DNA of 64,000 bases from Catenuloplanes atrovinosus (GTDB taxonomy: Bacteria > Actinomycetota > Actinomycetes > Mycobacteriales > Micromonosporaceae): the NCBI RefSeq assembly GCF_031458235.1, contig NZ_JAVDYB010000001.1, positions 4,051,001 to 4,115,000 of the forward strand. The letters run 5' to 3'. The translations under genes were made by a program, and so were the position numbers. The notes under the pieces were generated by a model, which saw nothing but the letters and a program-made list of their open reading frames with translations, did no database searches and was not told the DNA's origin. Below, piece after piece: positions 33,021 to 41,143 of the stretch (within the stretch, counting starts at the first letter, position 1; each line of letters starts with the position of its first letter).

Positions 33021-33648
33021 GCAGGCCGTGGTCCCTGGCGTGGATCGCGGCCTGGGTGCGGTCGCGGAGGCCGAGGCGGCTGAGGATGTGCGAGACGTGG
33101 TTCTTGACCGTGCCCTCGCTGACGAACAGGTGCGCCGCGATCTCCCGGTTGGTGGCGCCGCGGGCGATCAGCCGGAGGACCTCGATCTCGCGCGCGGTCA
33201 GCGGCAGCCGGCCCGGGGGCGCCGGGCGGTCCAGCGCGCCGGTCAGGTGGCGCAGCGCGGCGGCGTCGTGCTGGGCGACGCCCGCGTGCGCGAGCCGGAC
33301 GGCCTGCGCCAGGTCGCGCGCGGGCAGGTTCTTGAGCAGGTAGCCGCTGGTCCCGGCGTGCAGCGCGCCGAGCACGTACTCCTCGTCGTCGAACGTGGTG
33401 AGCATCAGCACCCGGCAGGACGGCAGTCGATCGCGCAGCAGTTCGGCGGCGCGCAGCCCGTCGAGCCCGGGCATGCGCACGTCCATCAGCACCACGTCCG
33501 GCGCGGTGCGCTCGGCCAGCTCGACGGCGGCGTGGCCGTCCGCGGCGGTGCCGACCACGGCGATGCCGGGCTCGAGGCCGAGCAGCGCGGCGATGCCCTC
33601 CCGGACCAGGGACTGGTCGTCGGCGACGAGCACGCGGACGTCGGTCAC
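33016..33648 (-). CDS. NarL/LuxR-family response regulator
   Basis: 210 aa from GTG 33648. The receiver has DD near residue 10, phospho-acceptor Asp in VVLMDVRMPGLDG (about 53), LTTFD and Lys in YLLKNLP. The helix-turn-helix is at about 143-205 (LTAREIEVLRLIARGATNREIAAHLFVSEGTVKNH). Its start overlaps the stop of the kinase gene (GTGA). Together they form a signal pair convergent to chrA. Confidence 0.93.
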   Translation of the reverse strand: MTDVRVLVADDQSLVREGIAALLGLEPGIAVVGTAADGHAAVELAERTAPDVVLMDVRMPGLDGLRAAELLRDRLPSCRVLMLTTFDDEEYVLGALHAGTSGYLLKNLPARDLAQAVRLAHAGVAQHDAAALRHLTGALDRPAPPGRLPLTAREIEVLRLIARGATNREIAAHLFVSEGTVKNHVSHILSRLGLRDRTQAAIHARDHGLL

Positions 33649-34760
33649 GCCGCACCGCCCACGCGCGCCACGACGCGGGTGCCGCGGCCGGGTGACGAGT
33701 CGATGTGGATCTCGCCGCCGAGCGCGGTCAGCCGTTCCCGCATGCCGCGCAGGCCGCCGCCCTCGGCCGTGCCGGCCGGAAATCCGCGCCCGTTGTCGGC
33801 CACCTCCACGCTCGCCGGCCCGGGGGCCTCGAAGCGGACCGTGATCCGGACCAGGTCGGCGCCGGCGTGGCGGCGCGCGTTGGTCAGCGCCTCCTGCGCC
33901 ACCCGGTAGAGGGCCTCCAGCCCGGGGCGCGGGTGGCCGGTCTCCTCGCCGGTGCGGGTGACCGCCACCCGGAAGCCGGGGTCGTCGAGCCCGCCGGCGA
34001 GCGCCTCGATCGCGGCCACCAGCGAGAACGGCTCGGCCCGCAGCGCGCCGACGGACTCGCGTACCTCCGCCAGCGCCCGGGCCGCCGCGGCGCGCGCGTC
34101 GGCGACGGCGCGGTCCGCCACGGCCGGGTCCCGGGGCCGGAAGGCCTCCGCCTTCTCCAGCTGGACGCCGACCGCGGTCAGGTGGTGGCCGACGCTGTCG
34201 TGGATGTCGCGGGCCAGCCGGTTGCGCTCGGCCGCCGCGCTCAGCTCCGCGACCTGCCGCTGTGCCGCGCGCAGCTCGCCGACCAGGCGTTCCGCGCGTT
34301 CCCGGCTGCGTCGCTGGCCGTCCGCGATGGCGGCGGTGACCAGCGTGAGCACCAGGCCGACCGCGAACATCAGCAGATCCGAGACGGTCTCCGGGTCGGT
34401 GTGCCAGCCGGGTGCGCGCGCCGCGGCGACGGTCGCGCCGAGCAGGCAGGCGGCGGCGAGCGCGAGCGCGGCGCGGCGGCCGAGCACCACGTAGGCGAAG
34501 AACGGCGCCAGGATGAACAGCGCCCGGCCGAAGCCGCCCGGGTCCGCGACAGCGACCACCGCGAACAGCGCGAGGCGCGCGCCCAGCAACGGGACGGCCC
34601 ACCGCCGGATCCGCTCGATGAACAGCAGCGCGGCGAGCGCGGCGACGAAGACGCCGAGCGCGGCCGGGGACCGGTCCGGCGCCAGGCCGGCCGCCGCCCA
34701 GTAGAGGCCGGTGGCGAGCACGGTGACGTAGAGGCCCGAGGCCATCGCGCCGACTGGCAT
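33645..34760 (-). CDS. Two-component sensor histidine kinase
   Basis: 371 aa from ATG 34760. Five or six membrane helices (about 10-150) are followed by a coiled-coil region (RSRERAERLVGELRAAQRQVAELSA), a HisKA_3 domain with the phospho-His in LARDIHDSVGHHLTAVG, and a HATPase with QEALTNARRHAGA (N-box) and GGGLRGMRERL (G-box). The frame is open 11 codons further upstream, so the start is uncertain within about 35 bases. GTGA-coupled to the regulator at 33016-33648. Confidence 0.9.
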   Translation of the reverse strand: MPVGAMASGLYVTVLATGLYWAAAGLAPDRSPAALGVFVAALAALLFIERIRRWAVPLLGARLALFAVVAVADPGGFGRALFILAPFFAYVVLGRRAALALAAACLLGATVAAARAPGWHTDPETVSDLLMFAVGLVLTLVTAAIADGQRRSRERAERLVGELRAAQRQVAELSAAAERNRLARDIHDSVGHHLTAVGVQLEKAEAFRPRDPAVADRAVADARAAAARALAEVRESVGALRAEPFSLVAAIEALAGGLDDPGFRVAVTRTGEETGHPRPGLEALYRVAQEALTNARRHAGADLVRITVRFEAPGPASVEVADNGRGFPAGTAEGGGLRGMRERLTALGGEIHIDSSPGRGTRVVARVGGAA

Positions 34761-34883
34761 GCCCGTCACCGTAGGACCACGCCGCCAGCCCACCGGGCCA
34801 GCCGGTCGTCATGTGTCCCCGCGGTGCGATCCTGGCCGGTCGGCACTGTCCGCCCCGGTGACCGTCCCGGCACGCTGGGCGGC

Positions 34884-35480
34884 ATGACCGACACCCTGCT
34901 GTACCGACTCGCCGCGCTCGCCGGGCTGACCGGCGGCGCGCTGACCGTCATCGCCGTGTGCCGCCGCGCCGGCCTGCTGCCCGACACCGGGCTGACCCAC
35001 GCGCTGGCGCCGCCCGCGACCGCGCTCCTGCTGTTCACGCTGACCGCGTTCTACCTGGTGCAGCGCCATGCGGCCGGGCGGTTGGGCCTGGCCGGGTTCG
35101 TGCTCAACCACCTGGGGCTGAGCGGCCTGTTCGCGATCGAGTTCCTCACCCACGCGGTGCTGCAGTACCAGGACGCGGCGGCGCGGGAGCAGGTGCTGAC
35201 CGGACCGGGGCAGCCGTACTTCCTGACCGTGGCCCTGATCTTCCTGGCCGGCGTGCTGGTCTTCGGCGTCGCGTCGTGGCGGGCCGGCGTGCTGCCGCGG
35301 TGGGCGCTGGCGCTCTACGTGGTCGGGCTGAGCGCGGCGGCGTTGCGTACCTCCGTGCCCGAATGGGTCTACCTGGGCGGCCTGCTGGCCGGCTCGGCGG
35401 GCGTGCTGTGGCTGTCGGCCGTGCTGCCCCGCCTGGCCGCCCGCGGCTCCGACCGGCGGGAGCCGCTGGCCGCCGCGTGA
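34884..35480 (+). CDS. Hypothetical six-helix membrane protein
   Basis: 198 aa, about six membrane helices (LAALAGLTGGALTVIAVC, ALLLFTLTAFYLVQ, VLNHLGLSGLFAIEFLTHAVLQY, YFLTVALIFLAGVLVFGV, WALALYVVGLSAAAL and a last one). I recognise no family or catalytic motif. It is 120 bases from the divergent kinase and 12 bases before the GlxA-type regulator, so it may be co-transcribed with the latter. Confidence 0.75.
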   Translation: MTDTLLYRLAALAGLTGGALTVIAVCRRAGLLPDTGLTHALAPPATALLLFTLTAFYLVQRHAAGRLGLAGFVLNHLGLSGLFAIEFLTHAVLQYQDAAAREQVLTGPGQPYFLTVALIFLAGVLVFGVASWRAGVLPRWALALYVVGLSAAALRTSVPEWVYLGGLLAGSAGVLWLSAVLPRLAARGSDRREPLAAA

Positions 35481-35492
35481 TAGAAACGCCGC

Positions 35493-36437
35493 ATGCACCG
35501 GATCGTGGTGCTCCTCGACGAGCACTCCAATCCGTTCGAGCTCGGCTGTGTGCTGGAGGTCTTCGGCCTGCACCGGCCGGAGCTGGGCGGGGCGCTCTAC
35601 GACGTGCGGCTGTGCGCGCCGGAGCCGGCCACCGTGATGCGCCAGGGCTTCTTCACGCTGTCCGGCGTCGGCGGGCTCGGCGAGGCGGACGGCGCGGACA
35701 CGCTGATCGTGCCGAATCGGCCGGACGTGGGCACGCCGGCCCGCCCGTCCGTGCTGGCCGCGATCCGGGCCGCCCACGCGCGCGGCGTCCGGCTGGTCAG
35801 CCTGTGCAGCGGCGCCTTTACGCTGGCCGAGGCCGGGGTGCTGGACGGGCGCCGGGCCACCACCCACTGGCAGCTCGCCGGCGCGTTCCGGGCCCGGTTC
35901 CCGGCCGTGCGGCTGGAGCCGGACGTGCTGTTCGTCGACGACGGCGACGTGCTGACCTCGGCCGGCAGCGCGGCCGCGCTGGACCTGGGCCTGCACGTGG
36001 TGCGGCGCGATCACGGCGCGGAGATCGCGGCCGCGGTCGGCCGCCGGCTGGTCTTCGCCACGCACCGCGACGGCGGGCAGCGGCAGTTCGTCGAGCGGCC
36101 GGTGCCGGACGCGCGGGACGAGTCGCTGGGCCCGCTGCTGGCCTGGGCGCAGCGCCGGCTGGACCGGCCGCTGACCGTGCGGGACCTGGCCGAGCACGCG
36201 GCGGTCAGCCCGGCCACGCTGCACCGGCGGTTCCGCGCCCAGCTCGGCACCACGCCGCTGGCCTGGCTGACCGGGGAGCGGCTGGCGCTGGCCTGCCGGC
36301 TGATCGAGCGCGGCGAGCGGCGGGTGGACGTGGTGGCGCGGGACAGCGGGCTGGGTACGGCCGCGAACCTGCGCATGGTGATGCGCCGCGATCTCGGGCT
36401 GACGCCGTCGGAGTACCGCCGCCGCTTCGCCGCCTGA
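35493..36437 (+). CDS. GlxA-family regulator, DJ-1/PfpI domain with AraC helix-turn-helix
   Basis: 314 aa. Residues 1-170 are a DJ-1/PfpI-like domain with the nucleophile elbow VSLCSGAFTLAEAG, and residues 205-310 the double helix-turn-helix of AraC proteins (LTVRDLAEHAAVSPATLHRRFRAQLGTTPLAWL and VARDSGLGTAANLRMVMRRDLGLTPSEYRRRF). This family often controls genes for detoxification or quaternary amine use. ATG 35493 is the annotated start (12 bases after the membrane-protein stop). Its target may be the downstream cupin or MarR region, an inference. Confidence 0.9.
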   Translation: MHRIVVLLDEHSNPFELGCVLEVFGLHRPELGGALYDVRLCAPEPATVMRQGFFTLSGVGGLGEADGADTLIVPNRPDVGTPARPSVLAAIRAAHARGVRLVSLCSGAFTLAEAGVLDGRRATTHWQLAGAFRARFPAVRLEPDVLFVDDGDVLTSAGSAAALDLGLHVVRRDHGAEIAAAVGRRLVFATHRDGGQRQFVERPVPDARDESLGPLLAWAQRRLDRPLTVRDLAEHAAVSPATLHRRFRAQLGTTPLAWLTGERLALACRLIERGERRVDVVARDSGLGTAANLRMVMRRDLGLTPSEYRRRFAA

Positions 36438-36506
36438 CACGATCCTTGCGAAAACCGCGATTCCCGCACCTCCCGCCGCGGCGGCGCGGTCCGGCACGAT
36501 CGAGCC

Positions 36507-36854
36507 ATGATCACGAAGACATCCGTGGGTACGGCCGCGCGGGCGCTCACCGAGTACTGGTCGCAGCGCGTCGTGGCGGAGGCGAACGGCAACCTGTTCA
36601 AGGTGGCGAAGGGCATCGGCTCCACCACCTGGCACGCCCACCAGGACCAGGAGGAGACGTTCCTGGTGCTGGACGGCGCGCTGACCGTGCGGCTGCGGGA
36701 CGGCGACGTGCGGCTGGAGGCCGGCGACCTGCTGGTCATCCCGCGTGGCGTGGAGCACTGCCCGGTCGCGGAGGAGGAGGTGCTGCTGCTCCTCGTCGGC
36801 CCGGACGTCACGTCCACCCCCGAGGGCGGCAAACCGGCCTGGAGCGCGACCTGA
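36507..36854 (+). CDS. Cupin-domain protein
   Basis: 115 aa single-domain cupin. Motif 1 is seen as WHAHQDQEETFLVLDGALTVRL (His, His, Glu metal ligands) and motif 2 as EAGDLLVIPRGVEHCPVAE (His). Such proteins bind a metal and often act as small isomerases or sensors; no specific activity can be named. It sits 45 bases before the MarR gene, whose promoter lies just after its stop. Confidence 0.85.
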   Translation: MITKTSVGTAARALTEYWSQRVVAEANGNLFKVAKGIGSTTWHAHQDQEETFLVLDGALTVRLRDGDVRLEAGDLLVIPRGVEHCPVAEEEVLLLLVGPDVTSTPEGGKPAWSAT

Positions 36855-36864
36855 CCCACATTAT

Positions 36865-36893
36865 TTCTGACTGCCAATTATGCGGACTACGCT
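36865..36893 (+). promoter_or_regulatory. marR promoter with TTGGCAGT-type operator half-site
   Basis: TTCTGA (36865-36870) and TACGCT (36888-36893) are 17 bases apart, with the expected start at ATG 36900, so the transcript would be leaderless. ACTGCCAA (36870-36877), the complement of TTGGCAGT, lies in the spacer, where a bound repressor would block polymerase. Confidence 0.5.
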
Positions 36894-36899
36894 GGATGG

Positions 36900-37499
36900 A
36901 TGAATGACGTTCCCGGTCCACCGCCGGAGAGTCAGCTGCTGGCCGGGCTCGCCCGGCTGGGGCAGGCGGTGCGCATGGAGGCGTGGCGCAACGCCGGCCC
37001 GCACAAGCTCTCGCCGCTGCAGGCGGACATCGTCGGGCTGATCCACGGCAGCCGGGCCGCGCTGCGCCAGGGTGACATCGTGGCCGCGCTGGCGTCCACG
37101 CCGCCCACGGTCTCGGACGCGGTGAAGGTGTTGCGCCGCAAGGAGTTGCTGGCGGCGACGCGCGATCCGGCGGACGCGCGGGCGGTGCTGCTCACGCTGA
37201 CCGAGACCGGGCGCGCGGAGGCCGAGCGGCTGAACGTCATGTCGGAGAGCCTGGGCAGCGCGGTCGCGACCCTGCCGGAGGGGGACTTCGCGGCGACGCT
37301 GCGCGGCATCGTCACGCTGATGCGCGAGTTGCAGGAGCGCCGGCTGATCCCGGTCTCGCAGATGTGCCTGACCTGCCGGTTCTACGTGCCGGACGCGCAC
37401 CCGCCGGAGACCGGCCGGCCGCACCACTGCAACTTCGTGGACGCGCCGTTCGGCGACGCGGAGCTGCGGGTCACCTGCCCGGACCACGAGCTGCCATGA
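36900..37499 (+). CDS. MarR-family regulator with C-terminal four-cysteine cluster
   Basis: 199 aa. The MarR winged helix covers about 20-125 (LSPLQADIVGLIHG, QGDIVAALASTPPTVSDAVKVLRRKELLAATRDPADARAVLLTLTETGR). Beyond the usual fold lies a 44-residue tail with Cys156, Cys159, Cys177 and Cys193 (CLTC, HHC, TCPDH), a likely metal, Fe-S or thiol site. Its probable operator TTGGCAGT recurs before the AhpD-like gene and before the amidotransferase gene, so it may control a redox-linked set. ATG 36900 is the first base of the predicted transcript. Confidence 0.88.
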   Translation: MNDVPGPPPESQLLAGLARLGQAVRMEAWRNAGPHKLSPLQADIVGLIHGSRAALRQGDIVAALASTPPTVSDAVKVLRRKELLAATRDPADARAVLLTLTETGRAEAERLNVMSESLGSAVATLPEGDFAATLRGIVTLMRELQERRLIPVSQMCLTCRFYVPDAHPPETGRPHHCNFVDAPFGDAELRVTCPDHELP

Positions 37500-37502
37500 C
37501 GC

Positions 37503-37535
37503 GACGAGGCGGGGCCCGCCGGGCCCCGCCTCGTC
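37503..37535. terminator. Bidirectional 15-bp hairpin between marR and the AhpD-like gene
   Basis: GACGAGGCGGGGCCC (37503-37517) pairs perfectly with GGGCCCCGCCTCGTC (37521-37535), with a 3-base loop. It lies between two convergent genes. Confidence 0.85.
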
Positions 37536-37548
37536 CGCACGGTGAGGC

Positions 37549-38079
37549 TCAGGCGACGGCCGGGAAGTCCAGCGTGGTCTGCCCGACCGAGTTGAAGTAG
37601 TTGGTGAACGTGTTGAGCGCGACCGCGGCCACGATCTCACCGATCTCACCGTCGGAGTAGCCGGCGTCGCGGACCGCCCGGAGGTCCTCGTCGGAGACGA
37701 AGCCCTTGGCGGCGATGACCGCCTTGGCGAACGTCAGCGCGGCCTGGACCTTGGCGTCGGACGCCCGCGCGCTGCGGCCCGCGACCAGGTCCTCCTCGCT
37801 GACGCCGGCCTTGGCGCCGAGCACGGTGTGCGCGGCCAGGCAGTAGTCGCAGTCGTTCTCGACCGCGGCGACCAGCGCGATCTGTTCCTGCACCCGGCCG
37901 GGCAGCAGGCCCTTCGACAGCGCGCCGCTGAACTGGAGGTACGCGTCCAGCACGGCCGGTGAGCTGGCCATCGCCCGCATCATGTTCGGCGTGGTGCCCA
38001 GGGCGCGCTCGACCCGGCCGAGCAGCGTGCGGGCCTGCGGCTCGGCGGTGGCGGGGTCGACGGTGGCGAGACGTGGCAT
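37549..38079 (-). CDS. AhpD/carboxymuconolactone-decarboxylase-like protein
   Basis: 176 aa. The AhpD-type active-site motif is at Cys77, Cys80 and His84 (CDYCLAAH), with the upstream GRVQEQIALVAAVEND helix of the family. Members reduce peroxiredoxin or act as alkyl hydroperoxidases. ATG 38079 has GAAGGG upstream, and the palindrome TTGGCAGTGCCAA lies about 23-35 bases before it, suggesting MarR control. Confidence 0.88.
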   Translation of the reverse strand: MPRLATVDPATAEPQARTLLGRVERALGTTPNMMRAMASSPAVLDAYLQFSGALSKGLLPGRVQEQIALVAAVENDCDYCLAAHTVLGAKAGVSEEDLVAGRSARASDAKVQAALTFAKAVIAAKGFVSDEDLRAVRDAGYSDGEIGEIVAAVALNTFTNYFNSVGQTTLDFPAVA

Positions 38080-38101
38080 GACTGTTTCCCTTCAACGTTT
38101 G

Positions 38102-38114
38102 TTGGCAGTGCCAA
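38102..38114. promoter_or_regulatory. Palindrome TTGGCAGTGCCAA, MarR-type operator
   Basis: Perfect inverted repeat TTGGCA-G-TGCCAA upstream of the AhpD-like gene. Its half-site TTGGCAGT also occurs at 36870-36877 (complement) and 38167-38174. Confidence 0.6.
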
Positions 38115-38166
38115 ACTTACCGCCCGGCGGCCACGACGCAACGTGATGAGCATTACCCACAGTTAG

Positions 38167-38186
38167 TTGGCAGTCCTATATATGCT
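38167..38186 (+). promoter_or_regulatory. TTGGCAGT half-site and -10 before the amidotransferase gene
   Basis: TTGGCAGT (38167-38174) lies seven bases before TATGCT (38181-38186), a -10 box placed seven bases from ATG 38194, which again suggests a leaderless transcript. No clear -35 was seen. Confidence 0.45.
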
Positions 38187-38193
38187 GACCCTC

Positions 38194-38862
38194 ATGCAGG
38201 TAGCAGTGCTTCAGCACGTTCCGTTCGAGGGGCCCGCACTGATCACACCGGCGCTGGCCGGGGCCGGCGCCGACGTGCGCGTGGTCCGCCTCGACCTCGG
38301 CGACCCGGTGCCGGACGCGGCCGAGGTCGGCGCGCTGGTGGTGCTGGGCGGCCCGATGGGCGCGCTCGACGACCACGACCACCCCCACCTGGCACGCGAA
38401 CGCGCGCTCATCGCCGACTGCGTGCGCCGCGATCGGCCCGTGCTCGGCGTCTGCCTCGGCGCCCAGCTGCTCGCCGCCGCGCTCGGCGCGGACGTGCGCC
38501 GCGGCCCGGCCGCCGAGTCCGGCACCGGCACCGTCACGCTGACCCCGGCCGGGCTGGACGACCCGGTGCTCGGCCCGGCCGGGCCACGGCCGCCGGTCGT
38601 GCACTGGCATCGGGACACGTTCGGCCTGCCGGCCGGCGCGGTGCTGCTGGCCGGCTCGGACACGTACCCGCACCAGGCGTTCCGCGCCGGGCGCTCGTAC
38701 GGCTTCCAGTTCCACGTCGAGTTCGACGGCGACGCGCTCGACCGGGCCGCGCCGCACCTGCCGGCCGGCACCGTCATCGACCCGGTCGCCATGCGCGCGG
38801 TGGAGACCGCCGGCGCACACATCCTCGCGCGCTGGGCGCGCACCCTTCCCGAAGGAGCCTGA
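38194..38862 (+). CDS. Class I glutamine amidotransferase-like protein
   Basis: 222 aa. The nucleophile elbow GVCLGAQ (Cys87) and the catalytic His/Glu pair in FQFHVEF are present, so the triad is complete. Similar single-domain proteins are annotated as GMP-synthase-like or gamma-glutamyl peptidases. The start is taken as ATG 38194 because the family begins at MQVAVLQHV; the frame also has upstream starts. It is followed one base later by a thioredoxin-fold gene and is preceded by a TTGGCAGT site. Confidence 0.85.
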   Translation: MQVAVLQHVPFEGPALITPALAGAGADVRVVRLDLGDPVPDAAEVGALVVLGGPMGALDDHDHPHLARERALIADCVRRDRPVLGVCLGAQLLAAALGADVRRGPAAESGTGTVTLTPAGLDDPVLGPAGPRPPVVHWHRDTFGLPAGAVLLAGSDTYPHQAFRAGRSYGFQFHVEFDGDALDRAAPHLPAGTVIDPVAMRAVETAGAHILARWARTLPEGA

Positions 38863-38863
38863 G

Positions 38864-39391
38864 ATGCACCCGTCCGCCCCCGCCTGGTCCACCACCCGCT
38901 GGTTCAACAGCGACCCGCTCACGCTCGGCGCGCTGCGGGGCCACGTCGTGGTCCTGGAGGCCTTCCAGATGCTCTGCCCCGGCTGCGTGAGCCAGGGCCT
39001 GCCGCAGGCGTCCCGGCTGGCCCGGGTGTTCGGCGACGACATCCGGGTGATCGGCCTGCACAGCGTGTTCGAGCATCACGCGGCGATGACGCCGGTCAGC
39101 CTGGAGGCGTTCCTGCACGAGTACAAGATCAGCTTCCCGGTCGGCGTGGACGCGCACGACGGCGACGACCCCACGCCGGTCACGTTCGCCCGGTACGGCA
39201 TGCGCGGCACCCCGACCACCGTGCTGATCGACCGGGACGGCGCGGTCCGCGCGCATCACTTCGGCGCGGTCGACGACCTGGCGCTCGGCGCGGCCGTCGC
39301 CCGGCTGGTGGCCGCCGCACCCACCCCGGCCCCGGCCCCGGCGGTCGCGGACGAGCCCTCGGTGTGCACGATCGACGGCGTCTGCTCGTGA
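38864..39391 (+). CDS. Thioredoxin-fold (TlpA/peroxiredoxin-like) protein
   Basis: 175 aa, no signal peptide. The active-site CPGC motif gives Cys38 and Cys41, and the cis-Pro loop reads GTPTT. The strand LIDRDGAVRAHHFG precedes a Pro/Ala linker and a C-terminal tail with two Cys (CTIDGVC, 168 and 174), which could form a second redox centre or metal site. It begins one base after the amidotransferase stop, with GGAG upstream. A thiol-disulfide reductase role is likely; substrate unknown. Confidence 0.85.
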   Translation: MHPSAPAWSTTRWFNSDPLTLGALRGHVVVLEAFQMLCPGCVSQGLPQASRLARVFGDDIRVIGLHSVFEHHAAMTPVSLEAFLHEYKISFPVGVDAHDGDDPTPVTFARYGMRGTPTTVLIDRDGAVRAHHFGAVDDLALGAAVARLVAAAPTPAPAPAVADEPSVCTIDGVCS

Positions 39392-39410
39392 CGGCACGCC
39401 GCCGTGGCTC

Positions 39411-39421
39411 CGGAAGTTTCG
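39411..39421. promoter_or_regulatory. CGAAANTTTCG-type site before the PQQ-propeller gene
   Basis: CGGAAGTTTCG differs by one base from the palindrome CGAAANTTTCG. It lies about 120 bases before the start of the gene and resembles the two sites near the xylanase gene. Confidence 0.35.
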
Positions 39422-39540
39422 GCGCTCGGCGGCCCGTACCGTTTCATATCGATGCACTTGAATGCCGCGATAGATGTCCGTAACGTCGGCCCGAGCGCCG
39501 GCGTCTCCGGTACGCCGGCCCGGCGACAGAGGAGAGCGGA

Positions 39541-41097
39541 ATGAGAACAGCGCGGTTCGCGGCGATGCTGGCGACGATCCTCCTGGCCACCACCGGCACG
39601 GCCACGGCGGCACCGGCCGGCGATTCCGGCACGGCGCGCGCACGATGGACGATGGGCGGGCACGACATCGGCAACAGCCGGTCCAACCCGGCCGAGCGGG
39701 TCCTCGGCCCGGCCACGGTGCCGCGGCTCGCCGTCGACTGGACCGCCACCACGGCCGGCGACGTCTCCGCCACGCCCGCGGTGGCCGGCGGCGCGGTCTA
39801 CGTCCCGGACTGGGGCGGCGCGTTCCACAAGCTCGACGCGCGCACCGGCGCGGTGATCTGGACCAGGTCGGTGGCCGAGTGGGCCGGGGTGGCGGGCACG
39901 TTCTCCCGGACCAGCCCGGTCGTGCACGGCGACACCGTCTACCTCGGCACGCAGGCCGGCGCGGTGCTGCTCGCGGTCGACACCCGCACCGGCGATCTGC
40001 GCTGGCGCGCCGCCATGGACCCGCACCCGCAGGCGATCCTGACCTCATCCCCGGTGATCCACGACGGCGTGCTCTACCAGGGCGTGTCGTCGCTGGAGTT
40101 CCTGCTCGCCGGCGACCCGGCCTACGACTGCTGCACGTTCCGCGGCAGCCTGGTCGCGGTGGACGCGCGCACCGGCGCGGTGCGGTGGAAGTCGCACACG
40201 CTGCCGGACCAGGGGCCGGGCGGGGACATCTTCAGCGGCGCCTCCGTGTGGGGCAGCACGCCCACCGTCGACCCGCGCAGCGGCACCGTGTTCGTCGGCA
40301 CCGGGCAGAACTACTCCGTGCCGGCCAGCGCACGGGAGTGCCAGGAGAACGGCGGTACGCCGCGCGACTGCCTGCCGTCGTGGAACGCCAAGGACTCGAT
40401 CGTCGCGTTCGACCTGCGCACCGGCCGGCTGAAGTGGTCCACCGGGCCGGAGCGCTTCGACGAGTGGAACCTCGCCTGCCTCCCCGGCTTCCCGCCGAAC
40501 AACTGCCCGAACCCCGGGCCGGACCACGACACCAGCGACGGTACGCACCTGTTCACGCTCCCCGGCAAGCACGGCAAGCCCCGGCTCGCGGTCGGCGCCG
40601 GGCAGAAGAGCGGCGAGTTCTGGATGCTGGACGCGGCCACCGGGGAGATCATCTGGAGCGCGTCGGTGGGCCCGGGCTCGGTGCTCGGCGGCATCGAGTG
40701 GGGCACCGCCACGGACGGCCGGCGCATCTACTTCGCGGAGACCAACATGGACCGGGTGCCGTACCAGCTGCCCGGCGGCGAGACGATCGACTACAGCTCG
40801 TTCGGCGCGCTGGACGTCGCCACCGGCCGGATCCTGTGGCAGGTGCCGGAGCCGCACGGCGGACAGGCGGTCGGCCCGGCCACCGTGGCGAACGGCGTCG
40901 CCTACTTCGGCGCGCTGAACGGCTGGATGTACGCGCTGGACGCGGCCACCGGCGAGGTGCTCTGGGAGCACCTCGGCGCGGGCGCCTCCAACGCCGGTCC
41001 GGCCATCGTGGACGGTCGGCTCTACTGGGGCAACGGCTACCAGCGGCTCGGCGCACCCAGCACCACGTTCTACTCGTTCGCGCTGCCGCGGCCGTGA
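39541..41097 (+). CDS. Secreted PQQ-dependent beta-propeller dehydrogenase-like protein
   Basis: 518 aa. Signal peptide 1-24 (MRTARFAAMLATILLATTGTATAAPA). The mature protein repeats the propeller motif YALDA(A/R)TG about seven times, e.g. KLDARTGAVIW, AVDTRTGDLRW, AFDLRTGRLKW, MLDAATGEIIW, ALDAATGEVLW. It is closest to polyvinyl alcohol dehydrogenases, but no cytochrome c CXXCH motif is present, so the electron acceptor would be elsewhere. AGAGGAG lies 8 bases before ATG. Alcohol or sugar oxidation is possible; PQQ biosynthesis genes are not in the window. Confidence 0.85.
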   Translation: MRTARFAAMLATILLATTGTATAAPAGDSGTARARWTMGGHDIGNSRSNPAERVLGPATVPRLAVDWTATTAGDVSATPAVAGGAVYVPDWGGAFHKLDARTGAVIWTRSVAEWAGVAGTFSRTSPVVHGDTVYLGTQAGAVLLAVDTRTGDLRWRAAMDPHPQAILTSSPVIHDGVLYQGVSSLEFLLAGDPAYDCCTFRGSLVAVDARTGAVRWKSHTLPDQGPGGDIFSGASVWGSTPTVDPRSGTVFVGTGQNYSVPASARECQENGGTPRDCLPSWNAKDSIVAFDLRTGRLKWSTGPERFDEWNLACLPGFPPNNCPNPGPDHDTSDGTHLFTLPGKHGKPRLAVGAGQKSGEFWMLDAATGEIIWSASVGPGSVLGGIEWGTATDGRRIYFAETNMDRVPYQLPGGETIDYSSFGALDVATGRILWQVPEPHGGQAVGPATVANGVAYFGALNGWMYALDAATGEVLWEHLGAGASNAGPAIVDGRLYWGNGYQRLGAPSTTFYSFALPRP

Positions 41098-41105
41098 GCG
41101 CGCGG

Positions 41106-41138
41106 GGTTCCGGGCCGCATGCGGGGCGGCCCGGAACC
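41106..41138. terminator. Bidirectional 13-bp hairpin between the PQQ-propeller and xylanase genes
   Basis: GGTTCCGGGCCGC (41106-41118) pairs perfectly with GCGGCCCGGAACC (41126-41138); the loop is ATGCGGG. Confidence 0.8.
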
Positions 41139-41143
41139 TCGGC

